A stretch of 64,000 nt of DNA, from the NCBI GenBank assembly GCA_965249005.1, contig CBDFLD010000021.1, positions 848,674 to 912,673 of the forward strand. Reading direction: 5' to 3'. The notes below the pieces were generated by a model. The model was not told the origin of the DNA, did no database searches, and saw nothing but the letters and a program-made list of their open reading frames with translations. A program made the translations under genes and the position numbers. Positions 46,707 to 56,055 of this stretch are shown one piece after another (positions within the stretch are counted from its first letter, which is position 1; every line of letters starts with the position of its first letter). Source of the DNA: CBDFLD01 sp965249005 (GTDB lineage: Bacteria > Acidobacteriota > UBA6911).

Positions 46707-47681
46707 ATGACTTCCAAAGTCTGTGGTCAGAAGTCGACAGAAGAAGCAATTCTGCGCGCGGTTCTGTACTCGGATCTCTTCGACTACGCCTTGACGCCAG
46801 CAGAGCTGGCTCGATACCTCATGAACCTCCCTTGCACTCTCGATGTCGTGCGGGACAGCCTGAGTTCTCCGGTTTGGCTCAATGGGCGAGTTTCCCAGGT
46901 GGATGGATTTGTCACGTTACGAGGAAGAGAGACCCTGGTTGGGTTGAGGCGCAGGCGGGAAAAGTCGTCGCGAGGACTCTGGAAGTCTGCGCGCCGCTTC
47001 GCCCGCGTACTCACCTACCTGCCGTTCGTCCGGATGATAGGGGTTACAGGCGCCCTGTCGATGGACAACAGTTCTGAAGGGGACGATGTCGACGTTATGA
47101 TAGTGACAGTGCCCGGACGAGTCTGGCTGACGCGGGCTCTGTCAATAGGAGTCGTGCTGTTGGGGCGCCTCGGCGGCCGTGTCTTGTGTCCCAACTATGT
47201 AATCTCTGAAAACGTCCTCGCGCTCGAACCGAAAACACTCTTTGTCGCGCACGAGTTTGCGCAAATGGTTCCCGTCTACGGTCTGGGAGTGTGGGCAAAA
47301 ATGTGTGATGCGAATCCTTGGATCTGGACTATTTTGCCCAATGCAAGGACCCGGATCCACCGGGAGGCCCAGCCCCCGCTCGGGTTGATTGGCCGATGGT
47401 TCAGAGCGCTCACGGAGCGAATGCTGTCAGGTAGACTGGGGGATAGAATCGAAGCGTGGGAAATGCAGCGCAAGATCTCGAAGTTTCAACCTCTGGCTGG
47501 ACCGAAGGGCAGTGTGATTCTGGATCGCGATCACGTGAAGGGGCATTTCAACGATCACGGAGCTGTTTTCGATCGTCGCTACGGGCAGAAGTTGAGCCAG
47601 TTTCAACTGAACGATGAATCGGGGCGGGGCCCTGCTCCAGCAGTCGCGTCGCCCCATCCGTCCCGCGCCCACGGCGCGTGA
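46707..47681 (+). CDS. Winged-helix/nucleotidyltransferase-fold protein
   Basis: This 324-residue protein starts at ATG 46707 after GAGAGG. It begins with a winged-helix-like part (AILRAVLYSDLFDYALTPAEL), followed by a nucleotidyltransferase-type block where GDDVDVMIVT (about residues 133-142) resembles the Asp-x-Asp metal site. A membrane-like stretch follows (about 155-175), then a helical C terminus. Proteins of this kind are often encoded beside radical SAM B12 proteins in surface-lipid clusters (from memory). The next gene overlaps it by 4 bp (GTGA), so the two likely function together. The function is unknown. Confidence 0.6.
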   Translation: MTSKVCGQKSTEEAILRAVLYSDLFDYALTPAELARYLMNLPCTLDVVRDSLSSPVWLNGRVSQVDGFVTLRGRETLVGLRRRREKSSRGLWKSARRFARVLTYLPFVRMIGVTGALSMDNSSEGDDVDVMIVTVPGRVWLTRALSIGVVLLGRLGGRVLCPNYVISENVLALEPKTLFVAHEFAQMVPVYGLGVWAKMCDANPWIWTILPNARTRIHREAQPPLGLIGRWFRALTERMLSGRLGDRIEAWEMQRKISKFQPLAGPKGSVILDRDHVKGHFNDHGAVFDRRYGQKLSQFQLNDESGRGPAPAVASPHPSRAHGA

Positions 47682-49147
47682 CCCGGATCAAGCCATCCAT
47701 GCACCGAATCCTGTTGGGCCAATCCTACTATCTGCGCTTCGATCCGAAGCTCTACGCGGCCATGCAGCCCTACCCGCCTCTTGGGACGCTGTATGCTGCT
47801 TCGTACTTGCGTAGCCAGGGGCACGACGTCGGACTCTTTGACGCCATGCTCGGCCAGTCGGAGCGGGAGTGGGAAGTGGCGGTGGATCGAGAGCAGCCTC
47901 GCTACACTGTGCTATACGAGGACAACTTCAACTATTTAAGCAAAATGTGCCTCCTTCGGATGCGGCAGGCGGCCTTGAAGATGATCGATGCGGCGAAGGC
48001 CAGAGGCTGCACGGTGATCCTCTGCGGAGCGGACGCCACGGACCATTCTGCCCTCTATCTTCGGCAAAGAGCCGATTTTGTTTTGCTCGGAGAGGGTGAG
48101 GAGACGCTGGCGGAGCTGATGGCGGTTCTGGAACGGAGGGAAGAACGTTCTTTTGAGAGCATCTTGGGTCTCGCCTGGCAGGATTCGCGTGGACAATTGC
48201 GGCAGAACCCGCGGCGGCCGGACATCACACAATTGGACCGGCTGCCCTTTCCAGCGTGGGATCTGGTGGACGTTGCCCGCTATGAACGCATCTGGATGCG
48301 GCGCCACGGTTTTTTTTCGATGAACATGGTCACGACACGTGGTTGCCCGTACCACTGTAACTGGTGCGCCAAGCCTATTTGGGGGCAAAGGTACAACTTG
48401 CGTTCCCCCGAGAACGTTGTCGAGGAGCTTCGCTGGCTCAAGGCGCAATACCGCCCACAGCACATCTGGTTTGCGGACGATATCTTCGGCCTCAGACCTG
48501 GTTGGATAGAGAGATTCGGCCAACTGGTCCAGCAGCGGGACGGCCGCATTCCATTCAAATGTCTGATGCGCCCCGATCTTGTCACCGCTCCGGTCGTCGA
48601 GGGCTTGTCATCGGCGGGGTGCCAGACCGTTTGGATGGGGGCGGAGTCTGGCTCACAGAAGATCCTCCATGCCATGGACAAGGGAACCACCGTTGGACAA
48701 ATCGGCCAAGCACGGAAGCTTCTGGACGAGGCAGGCATCCAGGTGGGTCTGTTTCTACAGTTTGGATATCCCGGTGAAACGCGAGCCGATATCGAGGCCA
48801 CAGTGCGCATGGTCCGGGATTTGTTGCCGGAGGATATCGGTATCTCCGTCTCCTATCCCCTGCCGGGTACTAAGTTTTTCGATCGTGTCCGCTCGCAGCT
48901 TGGTCCGAAGCAAAACTGGGTGGATAGCGATGACATGGCCATGCTGTATCGAGGTCCATTCTCGGAGGCCTTCTATAGAACACTTTACCGGGTTGTACAC
49001 TCTGATTTCAGGGTGCGAAGGAGGATAGTGCGGTTGAAGCGGCAGGGGTTCGTGCACCCTCGTAGCCTCCGGACAGTTGCGGCTATCCTTTATCACTGGA
49101 TGTCGTGGCTTTTTTTTCGTTTTCGTCTCCGGGGATTCTCCCCCTAA
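47678..49147 (+). CDS. B12-binding radical SAM protein
   Basis: This protein of up to 489 residues has a cobalamin-binding domain at about residues 1-150 (PYPPLGTLYAASYLRSQGHDVGLFDAML). The radical SAM core has the cluster motif GCPYHCNWCAKPIWG (about 226-240) and the GAESGSQKIL and FLQFGYPGET blocks. Such enzymes methylate or rearrange carbon centres, often on lipids or sugars. GTG 47678 overlaps the previous stop; ATG 47699 (MHRILLGQSYYL) is an equally good start. The substrate is unknown, but the neighbours point to envelope lipid or glycan. Confidence 0.88.
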   Translation: MTRIKPSMHRILLGQSYYLRFDPKLYAAMQPYPPLGTLYAASYLRSQGHDVGLFDAMLGQSEREWEVAVDREQPRYTVLYEDNFNYLSKMCLLRMRQAALKMIDAAKARGCTVILCGADATDHSALYLRQRADFVLLGEGEETLAELMAVLERREERSFESILGLAWQDSRGQLRQNPRRPDITQLDRLPFPAWDLVDVARYERIWMRRHGFFSMNMVTTRGCPYHCNWCAKPIWGQRYNLRSPENVVEELRWLKAQYRPQHIWFADDIFGLRPGWIERFGQLVQQRDGRIPFKCLMRPDLVTAPVVEGLSSAGCQTVWMGAESGSQKILHAMDKGTTVGQIGQARKLLDEAGIQVGLFLQFGYPGETRADIEATVRMVRDLLPEDIGISVSYPLPGTKFFDRVRSQLGPKQNWVDSDDMAMLYRGPFSEAFYRTLYRVVHSDFRVRRRIVRLKRQGFVHPRSLRTVAAILYHWMSWLFFRFRLRGFSP

Positions 49148-49167
49148 TCCATCGAGCCCGTGGACCC

Positions 49168-49383
49168 ATGGATCTCCTGTTGACACACGGTTACCTTCTC
49201 TCAGCGGATGATCCGCGGACGCCGCTCGCGCCGCTTCTATTCGTTTGCAGCTCGCTGGTTGGCCGGTTCCGTGGCTCTGCACGGGCTGAAAAACCAGGGA
49301 AGCTGGATCGGATCAGAGCCGCTTTCGGAGCTGTCGCCGGAAGGGTCGGCATGTTGCTGACGGGTCACGAGCAAGAAGCCTAG
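49168..49383 (+). pseudogene. Possible radical SAM gene remnant
   Basis: The ATG at 49168 starts MDLLLTHGYLLSADDP, which closely resembles the N terminus of B12-radical SAM proteins encoded in tandem with the previous gene. After about 17 residues the similarity stops. A different frame from 49214 reads FYSFAARWLAGSVALHGLKN to a stop near 49360 and looks more protein-like than chance. An internal deletion with loss of frame would explain this. The evidence is weak. Confidence 0.35.
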
Positions 49384-49686
49384 GCAGCGGGTCCGACGGG
49401 CCCGCTGCGCTCTCAGCGCTGACTGGCGCAACGCGCCAGTCGCTTGGGAACGTAACTGCGCAGCGCACCGTGAAAAACCGTGGTTTTTGACGATTGGCTA
49501 AGTTACACGCATAGCAGCAGATCCGCGAGCAGTTACTTAAGAGCTTACCGCTTTCCGCATCATTTTTTCCGAGAAACCGTAGGTCTCCCACTCCGTGGGA
49601 GACTTGATCAGAACTCCACACCTTCGCCGCAACGCGAAGGCGGAATACGGGATTCCTGCCCGGTCAAGATCGTCGTGCGGCGGTTG
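49384..49686. repeat. Array of five hairpins, including copy B of the structured dispersed element
   Basis: Five hairpins follow one another: 49384-49408 (11 pairs, loop GAC); 49421-49441 (GACTGGCGC/GCGCCAGTC); 49473-49488 (AAAAACC/GGTTTTT); 49583-49603 (GTCTCCCAC/GTGGGAGAC, 9 perfect pairs); 49621-49640 (CCTTCGC/GCGAAGG). The stretch 49420-49550 matches the intergenic copy A at 34971-35100. No coding frame is convincing. Confidence 0.7.
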
Positions 49687-50457
49687 TCACATTGCTCTTG
49701 GTGATTCGGATCCATGGGAATGAGACATAGGGGGTATCTGAAAAAAGGGATGTGAGCACCGGCGAATTCGCGACGGTTTGTACAGAAAGGATGGACGATA
49801 CATTCTCAAGGCGTCCGCGGCATGGTGGTGATAGAAGCCGGCCATTTCTGGAATGCCGATCGATTGATAGTACGCCTCTGTTCTTTCCCGCGCTCGACGG
49901 ACTTCGGAGACGGCGTAAATGGGACTATCGAGGATGTGAATCTCCCCGTCCGGCTTCAATGGCTCCAGAAGCTGCTCCAGAAGATGCGGAAGACTCTCGA
50001 AGTATTGAATCGCGCTGGCCAGTACGATGTAGTCGTACCTTTTGTGGAGCAGTATCCCTTCGAATATGTCGCCAAAGACGAACCGAAGGTTCTCCTTGTG
50101 TCCGAATACCGTGACGGCTTGACTCAATTCAACCTTGTTGATGTCGACCGCGTCGACCTGGCTCTGTTCGATCGTCGATAGTCGATGCGAAAGCCAACCG
50201 TTGCCGCAGCCGAGATCGAGTAGCCGGATGGGACGATGCTGACTTGCCAGGTAAGCAAACAGAGAGCCAGTCGAGTGCTTCCGAACCTGCCACTCGTCCA
50301 GGTGCGGATGCCCGAGCGCGACGTGGGGCAGGATGGCGACCTCAGCATCTGGAAGGATTCTTCCCTCCGATCGTCGCGCCCTCAGGTAGACGGTCTGGAA
50401 TGTTTCATGTACCTCCGGATCCGACCAGTACGTGAGTCTCGTCTCGGCAGAGGCCAT
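49687..50457 (-). CDS. Class I SAM-dependent methyltransferase
   Basis: This 256-residue protein has the glycine-rich SAM loop IRLLDLGCGNGWLSHRL (about residues 76-92), the acidic DAVDINKVELSQA and the VFGDIF block, and YDYIVLASAIQYFESLPHLL. These match the UbiE/methyltransf_11 group. The C-terminal region has a His-rich FYHHHA. It may methylate a lipid or glycan intermediate with the radical SAM neighbours. It follows the HpnR-like gene on the same strand by 24 bp, so the two are probably one operon. Confidence 0.88.
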   Translation of the reverse strand: MASAETRLTYWSDPEVHETFQTVYLRARRSEGRILPDAEVAILPHVALGHPHLDEWQVRKHSTGSLFAYLASQHRPIRLLDLGCGNGWLSHRLSTIEQSQVDAVDINKVELSQAVTVFGHKENLRFVFGDIFEGILLHKRYDYIVLASAIQYFESLPHLLEQLLEPLKPDGEIHILDSPIYAVSEVRRARERTEAYYQSIGIPEMAGFYHHHAADALRMYRPSFLYKPSRIRRCSHPFFQIPPMSHSHGSESPRAM

Positions 50458-50481
50458 GGCACTCGTTACCTCCTGGTACCG

Positions 50482-52026
50482 TCAGGCGCTTCCACCAACC
50501 CGCGTGCTTTTCACGAAGCTTTCCGTTTCCTCGTCAAGGGATCGGGCGATCCTGCCGGGAGATTGATGGATATAGATCAGCTCAGGGCGTACCTTTTCCT
50601 GTGGGGCCGGTGGTAGAGCGATCTGATACTGGACCGGCCTCCGGTGATCGGCCAGTTGCAGCTTCCAGTTGTAAACACTATTGAATTTCCAGAGCATCTT
50701 CACGAAGTTCGTCTGTCCCTTTGCCAGAAGCTGGGCCGCAATCACAAAGGTGTCCTTGAGAGCTTGGAAACCAAGATGCTTGTTATTTAGCACTTGTTGT
50801 GTTTGGACTAGCTCTCGATAGAACCCCTCCAGAGATAACTTCGTGGGAAGCACCGCGTGCTGGATGTCGAACAGCCGGTAGTCTCTGGTTGTGAGTTCGC
50901 GTGATTCCGTGTGCCAGGTCTCCGTGCCCGGATACGGAGTGTTCACGCTTATGTTGACGATTTCGGGGATTTCCATGCACCACTCGCGGACAGTGGCAAA
51001 GCGCTTTTCGTCCCATTCGGGGTCCGCGATAATGTTGATTGCAACCTGAATATCGAGAGATCGCGCAAACTCCAAGGCCTCGAAGTTCTTGTCCAGCGTG
51101 ATGCGCTTCCGGTGTTTCCGGAGCCCCTCTTCGTCGATTGCCTCCAGGCCGAGAAACATATACTCCAACCCCACTTCCTTCCAGAACTTGAACGCCTCCT
51201 TGTTGCGTAGCAGCACGTCGCCACGCGTTTCGAGGTAGTACTTCTTTTGAATGCCCTTTCGACGGATCTGCTCCCCGATCGCCATGGCGTGCTCGGATTG
51301 AATAAAGGCTACGTCGTCGACGATAAAGACCCCGGGCTCCCGGATTGAAGCGAGGTCCTCGACCGCCTTTTCCGGACTGACCGATCGATAGCTTCTGCCA
51401 TAGAAGGTCCACGCGCTGCAAAAGGAACAATCCCACGGACACCCGCGGGTGAACTCGATCGAGGCGCACGGATCCAGTACGCCGATAAAGTACTTGTTGC
51501 GGCGGCGCAAAAGATCGCGGGCGGGCCGGAGGTCGTCGAGGCTTTCGACAAACTGCGGTTCGGGGCCATTTCCTTCAATGGTAACGGCTCCCGGAACGTG
51601 GTGGACCTGGGTGCGATCATGCTCGATGGCTTCGAGAAGAAGGAGCAGGGAGGATTCTCCTTCGCCGCGAAGGACGCAATCGATACTTCCTTCCGCGTGC
51701 TCCAGAAACTGTGTAGCGGTAAAGGATGCACTGTGCCCACCAACCAGGATGAAGCAACGGGGATCCGTGGCCTTCGTTCTCTTTGCCAGGTCGATGATTT
51801 CGGGCACATTTGCTAGGTAGTTGCAGGAAAAGGCGACGACATCAGGGGTCCACTCGTCCAGCAGTCGGTAATAATCGCTATGTTGATCCGCCTGAAAATC
51901 GATCAATCTCACCGAGTGCCCAGCCTTCCGTGCGGCTGCCGCAACGAGCTCGAGCCCCAGGGGTTCGAGCCGCAAGAAGATCTTGGTATACATGAGGGGG
52001 CCGGGATGAACCAAGAGCAACTTCAT
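50482..52026 (-). CDS. hpnR: B12-binding radical SAM protein, hopanoid C-3 methylase (HpnR) type
   Basis: This 514-residue protein starts at ATG 52026 (MKLLLVHPGPLMYTKIFLRL). The cobalamin domain (about 1-150) is followed by a radical SAM core with the cluster motif RGCPWDCSFCSAWTFYGRS (about 190-208) and NIIADPEWDEKRF. The order LHVHPGPLMY, LRLEPLGLELVAAAAR and CSAWTFYGRS matches what I know of HpnR, which adds a methyl group at C-3 of the hopanoid A ring. Hopanoid synthesis genes (shc, hpnH) are not in the window. Confidence in the family is higher than in the exact reaction. Confidence 0.85.
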   Translation of the reverse strand: MKLLLVHPGPLMYTKIFLRLEPLGLELVAAAARKAGHSVRLIDFQADQHSDYYRLLDEWTPDVVAFSCNYLANVPEIIDLAKRTKATDPRCFILVGGHSASFTATQFLEHAEGSIDCVLRGEGESSLLLLLEAIEHDRTQVHHVPGAVTIEGNGPEPQFVESLDDLRPARDLLRRRNKYFIGVLDPCASIEFTRGCPWDCSFCSAWTFYGRSYRSVSPEKAVEDLASIREPGVFIVDDVAFIQSEHAMAIGEQIRRKGIQKKYYLETRGDVLLRNKEAFKFWKEVGLEYMFLGLEAIDEEGLRKHRKRITLDKNFEALEFARSLDIQVAINIIADPEWDEKRFATVREWCMEIPEIVNISVNTPYPGTETWHTESRELTTRDYRLFDIQHAVLPTKLSLEGFYRELVQTQQVLNNKHLGFQALKDTFVIAAQLLAKGQTNFVKMLWKFNSVYNWKLQLADHRRPVQYQIALPPAPQEKVRPELIYIHQSPGRIARSLDEETESFVKSTRVGGSA

Positions 52027-52182
52027 AGAACCTCCTGGGAAAGCGCACATGTTAGCATGCCCTGCCGGCATTTCCGAACCGGGATTAGGCGTTCCCTCCC
52101 AGGGGTGAACGAACTGGCCCGCGGTTTCGATTTTGACAAGAATGGGTGCTGAAAGGATTCTCTCATTTTAATTCTATCCGTG

Positions 52183-54885
52183 ATGCACAATCTGGCTCAC
52201 CTCGTTGCACTTGTTTCTCTTGCCTCACTTGCTCAGGCGCTCCCAGGCCCAAACCTCTCAGGTGTTGTGCGGGATATTTCGGGTGCTCCGATAGTCTCTG
52301 CGGAGGTCGTCCTTCTCAACGCGGAGCGCGATGTCTCACACTCTGCCTGGACGAACGCCACAGGACAGTTTTCCTTCGACAATATCCGACCCGGGAGCTT
52401 TCTGCTACAGGTTCGAGTTCCGGGGTTTGCTCTCCATCGCGAGTCGGTTTTCATTGCGGCCGCGACGTCCGACGATTTGGTCGTTGTTTTGGCCCCCAGT
52501 CGCTTGGAGGGTGAGGTCAGCGTCACGGCTCAGGCCGGAATCGTGGACGACGTTCATCATTCAGGCCGGCAAGTCAACGTCATAGACGAGCGGGACATCC
52601 ACCTGAGAGCCAAATCGGTGATCGCGCAAATCGCATCCGACGAGGTCGGCGTCGGCTTGCAGCGCACCAGTTCCAGCGTGGCGGGGGTTTTTGTGCGCGG
52701 TCTCGGCGGGAACAAGGTAAACGTCTATCTCGATGGTGTTCGGTACACTCATTCCGCGGCTCGCGGCGGGATCAACACCTTTTTGGACTTGATCGGGCCG
52801 GCTGGAGTCGAAGGGGTCGAGATCCTTCGCGGCCCAAGCAGTTCCCGGTATGGAAGCGGTGCGATCGGTGGCAGCGTGCAGTTTTTATCCCGGATACCGA
52901 GTCTGTCCCACGGCACGGAAGTTCACGGAAGATTGGGGACCTTTTTCAACAGCTCGGACATGAGCTTCGGCTCCGAGCTCACAGCATCGTTGGGAACCCG
53001 CCGAGTTGGCCTTTCGGCGACGATTTCCGGACGGAGAGTAAACACACTCAGAACCGGAAAAGGCATCGATTCGCATGCGGCCGTGACGCGCTATCTGGGC
53101 CTCCGCTCCGACGCTTTGGCTGGCCCGCGCCTCCCGGACACAGCTTTTACCCAGTATGGTGGAAATCTGCACCTGCGTTGGGCGCTGGCGCCTACCTCGC
53201 AGATCGTCCTGCACTACCGGCGTTCGCAGCAGGATGGCGGGAAACGATACGATCAGCTGCTTGGTGGGGACGGGAACCTGGTCGCGGATTTGCGCAACCT
53301 GATGCTTGATTTGTGCTACTTGAAGTGGACGAGGTTCGGCTGGGGTTGGTTTGATGAGTTTCGCGGTGTCTATTCCTTCAACACGCAGCGGGAAGAGCGA
53401 GTGAATCAGGGCGGAGGGGGCAATCCGCTTTGGACCATCCACCACAACCATGAACGGATACAGGCGCATGGGGTCCAGGCCTCAGTTCAGAAAACGTGGG
53501 GTAGGTTCCAGACTCTCGTTGCAGGAATCGACTTCTATCACGAGCGCATGTTGGCTCCTGCTTCTTCCAGAGACCCCGTGACCAGGCGGGTGAGTCCGCG
53601 GCGACCGCGCATACCCGACAACGCAGTCTATCGAAGCGGTGGGGCCTATGTGCACCAGGTCTTGGAGATCGTTCCTGCAAAAGTGCGCTTGGTCGGGAAC
53701 CTGCGTTATGGTCTGGCATCCTACAGGGCCAGAAGTGAAGATGCCCCGGTCGTCGACGGCAGTCCCCTTTGGCCCTCGGATTCGCTGACCGCATCAGATC
53801 TGACATTTCGTGGAGGAGTCGTCTGGATGCCCGGCAGAGGCTGGAGCGCTTCGGTGCATCTCAGTCGCGGGTTTCGCGCGCCCCAGATGACCGACCTCGG
53901 AGCTCTAGGGCTGACGGGGTCTGGATTCGAGGTTGCAGCCTCGGCGCTGTCAGGCAGCGGCGCGACCGTCGGGTCCACATCGGGCGCAGAGGCCGCGAAC
54001 ACGGGGATACCCGTGCGTCAGGTACAGCCGGAAACAAGCTGGAGCTTCGAGGGAGGACTCAGCTACCGGAATTCCCGGCTCGACCTCGACTTCGTTTCTT
54101 TCTTGAACGACGTCAGAGACAACGTCGACAAACAGACTCTTATCCTCCCCCCAGGTGCCGTTGGGAGAGAACTGGGAGGCGAGCCCATTATCGCGCAGCT
54201 TCCCAGCGGGGCGGTCTTTGTCGCGCCATCCCCTAATCCGGTGTTGGTGAGGGTCAACTTTGGCGACCTGCGCCTCTGGGGGGTCGAGCAAACTCTGCGG
54301 CTCAAACTGCCAGCAAGGCTGGTGTTGAGTGCGCAGCTTACATCGATCCAGGCGAAAGACCAACGCTCCGGAGGTCCGCCCAATCGAGCAGTGCCCCCTG
54401 TACAGGGGTCGCTGCGGCTCCGCTATACTGCAGCCTCGGCTCGATTCTGGCTGGAACCGGTGGTGCGCGCCGCAGGTAGGCAGGACGATCTATCTTCACT
54501 GGCCCTGGAGGACCGCCGTTTGGGGGCGTCCCGATCTCGCTTCAGTATCGAGCAGTTCTACTTCAATGGTGCCACCGTTCGCGGACTGGTTGGACCCGGT
54601 CGCGACGGTCAGCTAGCTACACCGGACGATGTGCTGATCCCCACCGGTGAGACCCTGCGGCAGGTGCAAGATCGAGTTTTGGGGCCGGGAGTGGCAAACG
54701 GTCCGCTCTTCCGATCCATTGCAGGCTACGTGACTTTCGGCTTGCGTGGGGGATTCCTGATCAGAGGGCAGGATGAAGTGCTGTTCGAGCTCGAGAATCT
54801 GGCGGACCGGAACTATCGAGGCATCAGCTGGGGCCTGGACGCTCCGGGCCGTGGTATCTACTTCCGCTATAATCATTACTTTTGA
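52183..54885 (+). CDS. TonB-dependent receptor with an N-terminal carboxypeptidase-regulatory domain
   Basis: This 900-residue outer-membrane protein has a signal peptide (about residues 1-20) and a CarboxypepD_reg-like domain (LSGVVRDISGAPIVSAEVVL, about 24-105). A plug follows with VFVRGLGGNKVNVYLDGVR and GVEGVEILRGPSSSRYGSGAIGG, then a large beta-barrel ending LDAPGRGIYFRYNHYF with an aromatic last residue. The layout is typical of Acidobacteria/Bacteroidetes uptake receptors. The cargo is unknown; no siderophore or glycan genes adjoin it. A GTG one codon earlier is possible. Confidence 0.92.
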   Translation: MHNLAHLVALVSLASLAQALPGPNLSGVVRDISGAPIVSAEVVLLNAERDVSHSAWTNATGQFSFDNIRPGSFLLQVRVPGFALHRESVFIAAATSDDLVVVLAPSRLEGEVSVTAQAGIVDDVHHSGRQVNVIDERDIHLRAKSVIAQIASDEVGVGLQRTSSSVAGVFVRGLGGNKVNVYLDGVRYTHSAARGGINTFLDLIGPAGVEGVEILRGPSSSRYGSGAIGGSVQFLSRIPSLSHGTEVHGRLGTFFNSSDMSFGSELTASLGTRRVGLSATISGRRVNTLRTGKGIDSHAAVTRYLGLRSDALAGPRLPDTAFTQYGGNLHLRWALAPTSQIVLHYRRSQQDGGKRYDQLLGGDGNLVADLRNLMLDLCYLKWTRFGWGWFDEFRGVYSFNTQREERVNQGGGGNPLWTIHHNHERIQAHGVQASVQKTWGRFQTLVAGIDFYHERMLAPASSRDPVTRRVSPRRPRIPDNAVYRSGGAYVHQVLEIVPAKVRLVGNLRYGLASYRARSEDAPVVDGSPLWPSDSLTASDLTFRGGVVWMPGRGWSASVHLSRGFRAPQMTDLGALGLTGSGFEVAASALSGSGATVGSTSGAEAANTGIPVRQVQPETSWSFEGGLSYRNSRLDLDFVSFLNDVRDNVDKQTLILPPGAVGRELGGEPIIAQLPSGAVFVAPSPNPVLVRVNFGDLRLWGVEQTLRLKLPARLVLSAQLTSIQAKDQRSGGPPNRAVPPVQGSLRLRYTAASARFWLEPVVRAAGRQDDLSSLALEDRRLGASRSRFSIEQFYFNGATVRGLVGPGRDGQLATPDDVLIPTGETLRQVQDRVLGPGVANGPLFRSIAGYVTFGLRGGFLIRGQDEVLFELENLADRNYRGISWGLDAPGRGIYFRYNHYF

Positions 54886-55048
54886 CCATCGCCCCAGCCT
54901 AGACTGATACTCCCGCCTCCAAACAGGGTGGCGATTGGGCAGTTGTTGAGGTATGCTTTCGGGCCTCGATTTAGATGCCATGGGACCGCGATTGTAGCGG
55001 TTGGATCTTCGATTTGTCCATCCGTCGATGGAAAGAAAGGGTAGACTC

Positions 55049-55819
55049 GTGACAAGTCAATTTGATCTCTCGGGAAAAGTAGCCGTCATTACTGGGTCCA
55101 CGCGGGGAATCGGACGTGCGATCGCCGAGGCGATGGCCCGCGCCGGCGCCAAAGTGGTGGTGTCGAGCCGGAAGGCGGACAAGTGCGAGGAAGTAACCAA
55201 ACAACTGCGTGACGAAGGCCTCGAGGCTGTGGCTATTCCCTGTCACGTGGCAAAAAAGGAGGACCTCGAGCGGCTGGTGTCAGAAACACGAAGCCAATAC
55301 GGGAAGATCGATTCCCTGGTTTGCAATGCGGCCATCAATCCTCACTTCGGTCCTATGTCCACCCTCACCGACGCCGTATTCGACAAGGTGGTCAACGCAA
55401 ATCTCCGAAGCAAAATCTGGCTTTGTAACATGGTGCTTCCCGAGATGGCGGAGCGTGGCGACGGAAGCGTGATCGTTGTCTCTAGCATCGGTGGGTTTCG
55501 CGGCTCGTCGATGATAGGTCTGTACTGCATTACCAAGGCAGCGGACCAGCAACTGGTCCGAAATCTGGCGGTCGAGTGGGGTCCCAAGAATATCCGAGTC
55601 AATAGTATCGCGCCAGGTCTCGTTCGAACCGACTTCGCCCGTGCGCTTTGGGAGAATCCAAAGATGCTGGCTAGAGCGGAGCAAGGGACTCCGTTAAGAA
55701 GAATCGGAGATCCGGATGATATCGCTGGCGCAGCCGTCTTCTTGGCTTCGCGGGCTGGAGACTGGATGACCGGTCAGGATATCGTGATCGACGGTGGTGC
55801 CAGCACCGGCGAGATCTGA
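55049..55819 (+). CDS. Short-chain dehydrogenase/reductase
   Basis: This 256-residue SDR has the cofactor loop TGSTRGIGRAIAEAMA, the NAA motif in VCNAAINPHFG, catalytic Ser in VVSSIGG and YxxxK in YCITKAADQQL, followed by NSIAPGLVRTDFA. It is NAD(P)H-dependent, and the Arg-rich stretch after the loop (SSRKADKC) suggests NADP. I chose the GTG start with AAAGGG nearby; ATG 55028 is an alternative. The substrate is unknown. SDRs of this type often act in lipid or polyketide metabolism. Confidence 0.9.
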   Translation: MTSQFDLSGKVAVITGSTRGIGRAIAEAMARAGAKVVVSSRKADKCEEVTKQLRDEGLEAVAIPCHVAKKEDLERLVSETRSQYGKIDSLVCNAAINPHFGPMSTLTDAVFDKVVNANLRSKIWLCNMVLPEMAERGDGSVIVVSSIGGFRGSSMIGLYCITKAADQQLVRNLAVEWGPKNIRVNSIAPGLVRTDFARALWENPKMLARAEQGTPLRRIGDPDDIAGAAVFLASRAGDWMTGQDIVIDGGASTGEI

Positions 55820-56055
55820 CGGCCCTCCGGCGGCCGGCAGGACTATCTGAGCGCGTAAGCGGCCGTTTTGTTCTGCGCTAAACCCCTGCAATTGTTGTCA
55901 TCGGGACATTGGCATTATTCCGTGCTCCTCCGGGATGTGGCGCGCGGTTCGGGAGATGGTCGGTCCACAGCGGCCCCCCCGAGCTTCTCAAATGGCTCTT
56001 TGAAGACCTGAAGGCATCCCGTATCATTTTAAGTTTGCGAGGTGGCACCTTGAAT

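Noticed and set aside
49384..49408. Rho-independent terminator for the radical SAM gene
   Set aside because: The stem is strong but no T tract follows it on the plus strand.
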